Part shown: one piece after another, positions 22,601 through 31,724 of the stretch | Numbering within the stretch: position 1 is the first letter of the stretch | Layout: each line of letters begins with the position of its first letter | DNA from: Pseudogymnoascus destructans | Taxonomy: Eukaryota > Ascomycota > Leotiomycetes > Thelebolales > Thelebolaceae | Length of the DNA stretch: 64,000 bases | Direction: 5' to 3' | Assembly: GCF_001641265.1 (NCBI RefSeq) | Contig: NW_020167523.1 | Coordinates: forward strand, 1,178,001 to 1,242,000 | Notes under the pieces: model-generated | Database searches by the model: none | The model's input: only the letters and a program-made list of their open reading frames with translations | Told to the model about the DNA's origin: nothing | Translations under genes and position numbers: made by a program

Positions 22601-23869
22601 CCTTTCTCTCTGATCCTGCTATTTTAGGCAATCGAGAAGAACTTGGAGATCTCTCTCCAAATAAAAATGGGTTCCCCCGTTCCATTTCCCCATTTTCACA
22701 TGTGACAAATCGTCACCTGTAAAAAATAGTCAACTTCTCCACATAATCGTACATAGGTACGAAGGTGAGAGAAAGAAAAAGCTATGGCTCCACAAAATTC
22801 AACTAAATTTTTTGGAGAAATACTCCAACAAAACCCGGCTCCAGCGGAAACCTGGCAGGGTGGTGCCCGCTCGGCATTCAAAGCCGGGGCTTGTTCAATT
22901 TCTGATTTTGTTCCTTCGCCACGTTCCCGAAGCCTGGCTCCGGATGAGAAGCCGAGGCGGTACCTGCAGTTGGTGCCAGATTGGGGAGAGGGCAGGGTAT
23001 GGGGTCGAGTTGGTCGATATCGCTTTTGACACAGGGTTGAGAATGAGGTCTGTCACATGCGAAATGGTATACACGTGTAAGTGAGAGAAAGTTACGTCGC
23101 TGTCTATCACACGTATTCATACCTTGTCTCCGATGCATAGGGACGTCCGATGTATAGGGGCGTCCGATGCATAGAGGATGTCGGTATTCCTCAACGTTTG
23201 CTGTTCCATCTCCCCTGTCCACTGTACCATCCAGGGTTCTCCTCTTCATCCATCTTCGTCTACAAGGCATCTTCCTTCCCTATTTCCTGGGGTATCTATT
23301 CTCGGTTCCGGAGAGCTTGTAGCGGCTCTCTCGAGCCGTTTCAGTTCGTATTCCTGGGGCTCATCGGATGCTGCCCAGATTCGTCATACCTGTTCGGACA
23401 CGTCGCTGTCGCTATCGCTGCAGGATCGGTGGCTGTTGCGTGGTGCATGAGGCGCATTACTGTGTTGGGACACGACTGCATTTCTGTACCGGGTTCTTGA
23501 GTGGATCGGGGGTCCTTGCGATGCTAGATCTTGCATCGAGGTGTCTGGCCAGCTGGTCTAGATCTCGTTGTTTATCTCGTTTGTTTCATATTTATTCTAC
23601 TTTACCTTCCTTTAGTTGACCTTGCTCCGGCGGGGTTATGTATATATCTCATCGTTGTTCACATGTTGCGCGGTCAAACGCTCGATCGTCATAAAGGATA
23701 TGTTCTGGGCTAACCATGAATAAATCATAAATCAACTTCCCGAATAGTTAGTAGTAGAATATGGAACGCTAATGTTGCTTTTAGGTGCTATTATCGTAGG
23801 TTTTAGAGCGTAGAATTAGTCTTATAGTAGATAGAGCTTATTATGTAGTTAACGTATTTCACATACGAG

Positions 23870-24235
23870 CTGGTTACTAAATTTCTCACCCAAAATCAGG
23901 AAATTTGCAAGATAATAACTCAACAACAACTTGATAATATATTCTAAAACTGTGTGTACAGCTTGGTCTATACATGTAGATTTCTTTATTCTAGCTTTAG
24001 AGCAATTAGACCAGTAGATGTTAAGATATAAAGACCTAGTCTAAATCTTAGTGCTTATACATAATATCTTCAGAACTACAATATAGATTATTCCTAAATA
24101 ACTGGATAAGGATTTAACTAAGTAGAAAAGGCTAGGAAAATATTTTTAATATGTACTCAGTCAGTATTATCAAGCTGTTGTTGAGTTATTGTCTTGCAAA
24201 TTTCCTGATTGTGGGTGGGAAATTCAGTGACCATC
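23870..24235. mobile_element. MITE with about 70-bp terminal inverted repeats
   Basis: Left arm 23870-23939 and right arm 24165-24235 share the inverted sequence containing AATCAGGAAATTTGCAAGA and ATAACTCAACAACA. Arm differences are largely C/T or G/A transitions, as expected from RIP or cytosine deamination. The 225-bp AT-rich interior has no coding capacity. It looks like a non-autonomous DNA transposon; the superfamily is not clear. Confidence 0.75.
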
Positions 24236-24341
24236 AGTAGGGTTGAATAAAGCATTTAACTACTGCGTATAAGTTATGTAAATACGTTATACTATTTACA
24301 TAACTTATACGCAGTAGTTAAATGCTTTATTCAACCCTACT
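24236..24341. repeat. 49-bp perfect palindrome abutting the MITE
   Basis: Arms 24236-24284 and 24293-24341 are exact reverse complements around an 8-nt loop. It begins exactly where the MITE right terminal repeat ends. Perfect arms suggest recent origin or active correction. Confidence 0.93.
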
Positions 24342-25114
24342 TAGTAGCAATATAACGTGATATTCTCCAGCAAATACTCGGGTATACTCGGTCACGTGAT
24401 ATTATATAGCAAATACCCATATACCGTATTTGTACCCCGCCAGCTCATTGTTCCCAAACACGACCACGACGACGCGCTCAAAGATGTAAATAAGGTTGTG
24501 GTTTCGCATGACGCTGCAGAGTTACGTTGTATCAGGTTGGGCAAAAACTTAGATTTCTGAATTTTTTGTAACTCAGCTCTCCTTCATCCTATCGATGCTA
24601 TGTTTGGGATTCGGCTTGTAACCGCTCGCGATCAGAGCTGAATGGCTGTAAGCGCTCGACTGGTCAGGGCTGAGTACCGCCTGACAACCGCCAGGAATCA
24701 GGCTGGCCTATCAACTTGCAACATAGCCAATTCTTCCACGCATCATCCTCTAGAACGGCACACCATCGATAACCTAGGCACAGTTAGGAACAGTCAGGGA
24801 CGGCCAGGGACGGTCAGGAACCACCAGATGCTGTTTTTATCCAGGCGTTAGAGACATTTAGAGACAACTCTAATCTCACGAGAGGTTGGTATGGGCGAAT
24901 GAGAGTCACCATGGTTTCAATAAGGCTCCGGATTCCAAATGCTGGATCAGCAGGGTGTGATGATTCTCATTCGTCGCTCGTTCCTTACTTTCTTTAATCT
25001 CTAGGCAGTCCCATCGTGCGCTTTCCTTTATCACATATTACTACCTACCGTGCTTCATTTCTTTGTGCTCAGTAGAGGCGCTTCTGTGAAGCTTGCAATG
25101 TGCTGCGCGCAATC

Positions 25115-26489
25115 ATGAGTCTGTTGAGCAGATACCTAGACGATGCGTATAATGCCTGGATGGGCTCGCTGATGGGCTGCTGCAGTGCACGGCCGAGGGA
25201 CCCAGACCGAACTTCGATCCGAGGTAATGAGGCTTCATACATATCCGTCAAGATCTCAGACCGCTGACAGTTACACAGGCTTCGAGAACCCCCGCACCAT
25301 CTATCACCACCAACCTCAACTCATCCCCCCGCCCTCCGTGCCCCTCCCTGGGAGCAAGCTGAACTTGTACAGCGGCAGCAGCACCAGAACAAAGCGTCCC
25401 TACATCAGCGCGCCCTCCGACTTCCGTCACGTCCAGCCCTCACCCCCACCACACCTACCCCGCCGCAGCTTCCGCCCGCTAGAACTGAGCATCTACCTCC
25501 CCGCAAACCAGCTCTCCCCCATCCTCCCACACTTCGATGACGCCCCCGCTGCGGCCCCACAAGCGCATACCCGGACCGTCTCAGCTCTATCAAACTTCTC
25601 TATCCCCCGCAAGGCAGTGCCGTCATACTACCAGCGCCCCTCCTACGACGCCGAGTACTCAAGCGCCGACACAACCCCCAAGTCACTCGCGGAGTCATTC
25701 ACGCACTCGCTCCGCCCACGCCCCAGTCTCCCAGGCAGCCTGAGCACGCAACAGCTCCTCGCAGCTCTCGACGACGAGCCGCTCAACTACCCACCCCCCT
25801 CACGCCTGCGCTCAAACACCTCAAACACCCTCCCCATCCTCAGCGAGCAGGTCGAGCGCGTGAAATCTGTTCTTCTCGAGCGCGAAGCCCTCGACAAGCG
25901 CATCCGCGATGTGGACGGCCTGATCGAGGAGCGCAGAAGCATGTCTCTCAAGAGCCGCCCAGCAAGCATTTACACATCTTCCGAAGGTTCGTCCACCCCA
26001 CAAACCTCAGATATACCGCTCCAAACTAACAAACCCTCAGAACCAATGCCCCACCTCACCACCTCCGAAATCGAGCGTCTCCGCCCCCGCACCACAACCC
26101 CCCTCCACTCCCCCGCCTCAACAACATCCTACACCTCTCTCCCCCCACCCCCCCTCCCACTTCTCCTCCCGCGCCCTCCCCTGCGGAAAAAGAAATCATT
26201 CTCCCGCGTCTCAACCTGGCTCTCCGGCAGACACAGCCGGCAACTCTCTCTCGACAGCGTGACGAACGCGCCCGTCCCCGTGACAGCGCGAGACGGGTTC
26301 TATCAGTGCGTTGACGCGAGGTTGGAGGGAGGGGGGAGTTTGAGTAGTATTGGGTCTGCGTCCGAGGAGGATCTGATGGGGCCGACGAGCTGGACGAGTG
26401 TGTCGGAGGTGGGGACGTTGGTTAAGGGGGTGGAGGGGGAGGCGGAGCGGTTGGGGTTGAGGGCGTCGAGGGTAGGGGTTGCTTTTTGA
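25115..26489 (+). CDS. unrecognised Ser/Pro-rich protein
   Basis: I do not recognise this family. Exons 25115-25223 and 25279-26489 (55-nt intron, donor GTAATG, acceptor ACACAG) give 439 aa. The first exon encodes MSLLSRYLDDAYNAWMGSLM followed by GCC, a possible S-acylation site. The rest is largely disordered, with Pro/Ser-rich segments. One helix is likely at about 229-262 (LSEQVERVKSVLLEREALDK, then RIRDVDGLIEERRSM). A basic patch, RPPLRKKKSFSRVSTWLSGR, precedes an acidic Ser-rich end. At 25987-26040 an intron-like 54-nt segment (GTTCGT donor, CTAAC branch, CTCAG acceptor) lies in frame, so splicing would remove 18 residues without a frame change. Confidence 0.75.
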
Positions 26490-27770
26490 TACTTGGGGGT
26501 TGTAATGTTAATAGTTGATTTGGACTGACGATGTCGATACCCTGTTTGTTGGAGTTAAAATAGGCGGAAGTGTGTATAGCTGCGATGGCATCGCAGGTTT
26601 AGTTAGACCGGCTGTGGTCCGGCTTTGGATACCATATGTTACTATAATAATACTCTGTCTGTACAACACAAAAGATATTTTTCTTATTTCTATATATCCT
26701 TTCATTGCTGGTTCCATCCCGCCTTAAACCTGGGTTTGCTCCGTCTCAATGTGTTGCACGCCTGCTACAAGGGTTCTATGTTGTTAGTATCCGAGGGCTG
26801 GTATGAATATTCGAACTATCAGAATTTAATTTTGGGGAATGCTTTGAAGGAACTGGCAAAGGCAATTATAGCTATATGTGCGTAAGTTCATCTATTCCAC
26901 TTATAATCACTATAAACAGTGGCATTGTGCATATGCACAGTTCCTCCTTCAAACATTGGGTGGCAGGAGTATTCGTAGGAAAGGGGGGTGAGCGACAGCA
27001 TTAATCGGTAACTTAAAGAAAGAGCCTGATGCTTCATGGACCCCCTTTATAGTTGAAACTGGACCTATCTATCCGACCTGCATGCTAGAGTCTGCTGTGT
27101 CAGAGAGCAGACGGATTTTAGGCCGCGATGCAAAGATCTGGCTAGAGCACAGGGGTTTGCACGTAACACAAGTTATCACACTGAAGATTTACCAGTGGCC
27201 AGATATCGTGTTTACATCCTCTCCTTTGCCGCCGTCGAACTTCTGTCACCGTCGAACCTCTGCCACCACCGTTGAAATTTCTCACCGCCGCCTGTGCCCC
27301 TTTCTTAGCTTTGACATGTCATCGTCATCATGTCTACAATCGACTGTGGCGATAATTGTGTAGCAACATTTGACGGCTTTGCCATTGTATAACGACTCTC
27401 GTGTTGAGCATGTTGAGCATGCTGAGCATGTTAATTATGCAGCGTTGGAATTTAAATGGTGGGCGAGGTTGAATGTGAGGCGGAGATTATCACTTGCACA
27501 GAATCTTAATTTACCTGAAAACAGCTATGTTGCTGCCCGGGAGACCAGACTGGCGTTTCCAACTTTGCCTGCTTGTTAAAAACCGATTCAGGCGATAGGG
27601 TATCTTGGTTCTGCTGTTAGTTGGCTGTCAAATTTGATTGCATCAAGGAAAGAAATGAGAAGAGCGCTTCGATGGGCCCCAGTGTTCATTTATATTCCTA
27701 ATTGGGTACAGACAAGACCCAGAGGATTTAGGAGACTCTTCCTCCCCGGCCCCCTTGCGGCCCCTATCTA
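26490..27770. other. interval with possible decayed coding sequence
   Basis: No intact gene. On the plus strand at about 27010-27180, fragments read EPDASWTPFIVETGPIYPT and MLESAVSESRRILGRDAKIW. These recall an unnamed fungal protein family with an SES...L..DA.WW core, but they are broken by stops upstream. A 9-bp TTGAGCATG repeat lies at about 27404-27430. Confidence 0.3.
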
Positions 27771-29505
27771 CTAACCCACATAACCGGACGACGGTAAACC
27801 AGCTCCCACAAGGGTGTGGCCCTCACCATTCACATCCCCACCCTCCCCCCCATCTCGAGGTGTCTCCCCTCCACTCCCTCCCTCCTCACCCCCATCCCAC
27901 CCCTCCTCCTCTTCCTCTGTCTCCGTCTCCTCCCCAGGCACAACAAGCACATCCTCACTCCCCTGCGTCTGCGGTCCCAACAACGGCATCCCCACTTCAT
28001 CACCCTCATCCCATCCATAATCATCATCTCCCAACCGTACCCCTCCCTCTAGGATCTCTTCCGCTTTGCGTTTTCGGCCGCTTACGAGTTCTATGATTGG
28101 TGCGTCTTCGATGCCGTTCTATACGCTGTTAGTGCTACCCCACCACCAAAGTAAAAGGAGGAAGGGGAAAGAGGAACAGAAAAAGGGGGAAAGAAAAGAA
28201 CTTGCCGCCGTAACAACAAACCCCCCAACCGCCCCCTTCACCCCCTCCCTCCCCTCCTCACAACCCTCACAAACCTCCCCCCCCTTCCCTCCACAACACC
28301 ACTCTCCCCCCACCCCACCCTCCCAAGCCGCCCCCCCAATAGCCGGTACCAACGCCGCCGGTCCATGAGGTTGCAGCTGCGTGACCGTCTGTGAGAGAAC
28401 GAGGAGGGCGATGTGTGAGGTTGCTGCGAGGCGGCGGAGGGCGTTGATTAGGGGGGTTATGGGGTTGGAGCTTGAGCTGGAGGGGGGGTGTTGACGGGTG
28501 GGGGGTGGGGGGAGGAGAGAGGAGGGGGATGAGAGGATTAGAAGGCTTGTCTGTGGGGGGAGGGGATGGGAGAGGAGGGCGAGGAGGTGGGGGAGGGCTG
28601 GGGGGGTGAAGGTGGTGAGGTTTTTGAGGAGGGTGGATGCGGTGGGAGGGGATGGGGGTGATAGGTGGGGCGGTTGCGATGGCGGTTGTAATGGCGGTTG
28701 TGATGGCGGTTGTGATGGCGGTTGTGATGGCGGTTGTGATGGCGGTTGTGATGGCGGTTGTGATGGCGGTTGTGATGGCGGTTGTGATGCTGCTTCAGAA
28801 GTCGGTGTGCTGAGGGAGGCGGACAGGACAGCTTCAAGGCGTGGTCCGGGGAGGGGATGGCCGGCATCTGAAGATATTAGCTTAATTTCAAAAAGGGGAC
28901 AGAGATGAAGAACAAGGCTGGGGAACTGGTGAACCGCCGCATCTCCACAAACGCCCACCAAGAGCCACCAAGCTCACCCCTCCATCTCCAGACAAAGAAA
29001 CTCAATAAGTAGGGGCCAACTCACCAACCCACACAACCCCCTCCCCCCTCCTCAACGCCGCAACAGCAAATTGTAATCTACCCACCAAAACCCATCAGCC
29101 TTTCATTCCCCACCAAGTCCCCCTCCTCTCCCCCACTGTGCCGTCCCCTCCCCAGTCCCCCAAAACCCCAGTCCTCAAAAATAGAACAACAACAGAAGAA
29201 GAACTCACCCAAACCCCCTCTTCCCCACCCCCGGCGCCCCAAAAACCTCCATCACCTCCCCCCTCCTCACCCCCAACAGCGCATCCAACCCCTCCACCCC
29301 CATCTTCACATCCTCTTCCGCTCGCTGCGCTGCGAGGGCTTGTGCTGCTGTCTGGGTTGGGAGGCGGTCTGGTTTCTTTGTCAGCTGCTGTCTGTCGATG
29401 ATTCGGCCGGGGGGGGGAGCTGGGGGGGGGATGGTGGGACAAACGCGTGCTTGGTGGTGGGGATGAGGGGTCAGGCGCCGTGGCGGCGGCGGAGGCGGAT
29501 GCCAT
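27771..29505 (-). CDS. RecA/Rad51-family ATPase (Rad51 paralogue-like)
   Basis: Probable recombination-repair ATPase. First four exons: 29505-29445, 29368-29209, 29077-29025, 28867-about 28203; introns of 76, 131 and 157 nt join in frame. The last exon is about 28118-27771; its 5' splice partner is uncertain. Start reads MASASAAATAPDPSSPPPST/HRLPTQTAAQALAAQ. Then come GVEGLDALLGVRRGEVMEVF and Walker A GAPGVGKR (64-71), where the usual Ser/Thr after Lys is Arg. VVWVDAGHPLPGPRL follows. Ten 12-bp units (28669-28788) encode a QPPS repeat. Further on, LRRLAATSHIALLVLSQTVT resembles the RecA strand and loop L1 area. After AAWEGGVGG the frame loses family likeness, but a +1 reading gives RVVLWRE, so a frameshift in a G-run near 28304-28309 is possible. 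The C terminus is acidic. Confidence 0.7.
28669..28788 (-). repeat. coding 12-bp minisatellite, 10 units
   Basis: Ten units of GGCGGTTGTGAT on the plus strand, encoding Gln-Pro-Pro-Ser repeats on the minus strand inside the RecA-like gene. Seven of the ten units are identical, implying recent expansion. Confidence 0.95.
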
Positions 29506-30074
29506 ATGGCGGTGGGGCGCAAGTGTTGTGGAGGCTGTGCCAAGTTTGTTTGGGATGGGTGATTGGGGGATTTGCGGGGAGTTGTGGTTCTTGGTTTTAG
29601 AGTTGATGTTTGGGGTGGTGGGGATGATGGGGGGGTTGATGGGTATTATGGATGACAGGGTTATAAATTTTGGAGAGACGCGTCTTGGGGTTTGGGGAAA
29701 ATTATATTGATATTGGGGTATTGGGGAAAATCGACATGTTAACACAACCACCAGACTTTTTTGCCCCATTTATTTTGATCGAAGTCCACCATATAAGAAC
29801 GATGGAACGGAATCAGTTTTAAATTATGCACAATTTTTGGATTTTAGTCTAATCATTTCGAGGGACATGAACAATCATCTCTACCTATAAACCCCCACCA
29901 ACCAAAGCCAGAAGAGCCACCGAAGCCCCCCAAAAACAAAAACCACACAAGCAAGCAACAATGCTAATCTACAGGATGACACACATTAACAAAAAATATG
30001 CCCTCCCAGTCTTTATCCCTCCCAATCTTTGCCCAAAGTTCCTTGTCTTTTGTGGTATACACGAGAAGAAGAGT
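29506..30074. other. promoter of RecA-like gene and 3' flank of C2H2 gene
   Basis: AT-rich from about 29700 to 29900. The long minus-strand frame through 29095-29769 overlaps the RecA-like gene in another frame and is not supported. Confidence 0.5.
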
Positions 30075-31724
30075 CTAAATGAAGTCTAAGTTGGAGAGGT
30101 TGCCGTATATAGGCATGGAGCCACGTCCGTTCGCCATCGATCCCATCTCCTCGCTCGCAGGCTGCTGTTGCTGCTGCTGTTGTTGTTGCTGCTGCATGGA
30201 GCTGCCATTACCCTGACCCGGGTATTCATAGTGCTGTCCATAAGGAGGACCGCCGTGGCCGTACTGGTGACCATTCTGTCCGCTTGGGGGTCCCTGGTGG
30301 CTGTACTGCTGGCCGCTGTGGCCGTTGGAGATACCGCCGTGGTGACCGTTGGGGATGGGGTAGGCTGCGAGCTGCGGGTTCATGGACGCCATTGTGCTGG
30401 GGATTTCGCCCATGGTGCTGGGGATCTCGCCGTTGTAGTTCTGTTCGAAGCTGGTGCGGCCGGAGCCGCTGCGCGAAGGACCGGCCATGGTGCGCCTGTC
30501 GCGCCCGTCATTGCTGCCGATTCGCTTGATGATGCTGGCCCGGGAGAGTTGGCCCTGAGACAGCTGGTCGTCGTTGGGGTTCGCCTGGCCACCGGGCATG
30601 CGCCCATCCGCCATGAGGTTGAATGGGTGGAGACCAGGGTCCGTGGGGACACCGTTCAACACGTTCATGTTTCTCATCATATCTCCTTCAGTCGTGGCTG
30701 GGAGGGTATTTTTGTGGGCGGGCTGGTTCTTCTTCAAATGAGACTGCGCGTGGGACAAATGGCTGGCCCCGGTGGGGTTTCCACGGCGGATCGAGCATTT
30801 TTGGAAGTGGCGCTTGAGGATATCGCTCCTGGAAAACGTATCGCGGCAGAGAACGCACATATATGGGCGGTCGCCGGTGTCTAATGGCGGAGTTAGCATC
30901 AATCAATCAGGTGTAAAACAATTTGTTTTGAAAAACTTACGTCTGAGAAGATGGCGCTTTAGATGTTTCGCGTGCAGGTATGTCTTCACACAATGAGGGC
31001 AAGGGAACTTTCCATCGGCATCCTTGGCCGGGATTTGGGCATTCTTGCTCGCGCCTGGGCCCGTGGCGGCGACAGTGGGGCGTCCGGGAGCACTGGGAAG
31101 GATGCCTCTGCGACCTTGTGATCCAACAACGTGTGTGGGGACCTCTTCATGTGGAGGGCCTTGTTGCCCGTAAGGAGATCCCATGCCCCCTTGCATCTGC
31201 TGATGCATTGGGTGCTGAGCGTGCAATGGTGTGGATGGGTTCATAGGACGCAATGGCACCAGACGGTTATGAGTTGGACCCGGCGCGGGCGCAATTGCTT
31301 GCGGGTGCGGATGAGACATGGACATCGAGCCCTGAGGCATCATGCCCGACGAATTGCTGCTATATGGCTGAATGGGCTGCTGGTACGAGGAGTTCGGCTG
31401 GAGGTGGTACTGGCGAGGAGCGGGCTGGCTGCTCATCTGCTGGAATCCCCCATTGCCCGTCGATCCAGGTGTGTTGGGCTGGGTCGAGGTCGGAGTGTGT
31501 GGCGCGCTCAGCGGCTGCCCATACATGGAGTGCATGGACAACGCGGCATGCTGTGCCTGCAACGGCGGAAGCGTCTGAGGTGGCAGCGACGCGTTTTGTT
31601 GAAGCTGCTGGGGGGCTATCGAAGGCAGCGACGAGTATATCGAAGACGAGGTGGTCGGGAGGTTGCTGCTCGAAGACTTGTTGTTGTTGTTGCTGCTACT
31701 ACTACTATTGGCATATTGATCCAT
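30075..31724 (-). CDS. C2H2 zinc-finger transcription factor, Gln/Ser-rich
   Basis: Likely sequence-specific transcription factor. Exons 31724-30941 and 30880-30075 (60-nt intron, donor GTAAGT, GCTAAC branch) give 529 aa. The splice falls inside the first finger and restores its last His: CPHCVKTYLHAKHLKRHLLR/H (about 243-262). The second finger is YMCVLCRDTFSRSDILKRHF ending in QKC (about 268-291, a C2HC variant), followed by SIRRGNPTGASHLSHAQSHL. The N-terminal half is Ser/Asn/Gln/Pro-rich. The C-terminal half is Gly/His/Gln-rich with a run of about twelve Gln near 495, typical of activation regions. It resembles a conserved Pezizomycotina two-finger factor (RfeD-like in annotations I remember), but I leave the symbol blank. 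A 5-kb upstream region lacks genes. Confidence 0.9.

Larger units (their letters stand above)
17061..25114. other. 8-kb gene desert
   Basis: No convincing protein gene. Contains CTTT/GTCTTTCTT repeats (17120-17200), repeated GAGTACTGTACTCGTAC blocks (about 17767-17860), an 18-bp minisatellite, CCCACCCCAT arrays, a C-rich run (19613-19632), a hairpin at 19637-19681, an A/T-rich patch at 20200-20400, a CRE-like TGACGTCA at 21353, short GCGTCCGATGCATAG repeats (about 23130-23180), and a MITE plus palindrome (23870-24341). The open frames are low-complexity or shadows of repeats. Confidence 0.5.

Noticed and set aside
30168..30884. 238-residue plus-strand frame
   Set aside because: Opposite the second exon of the C2H2 gene; no family features.
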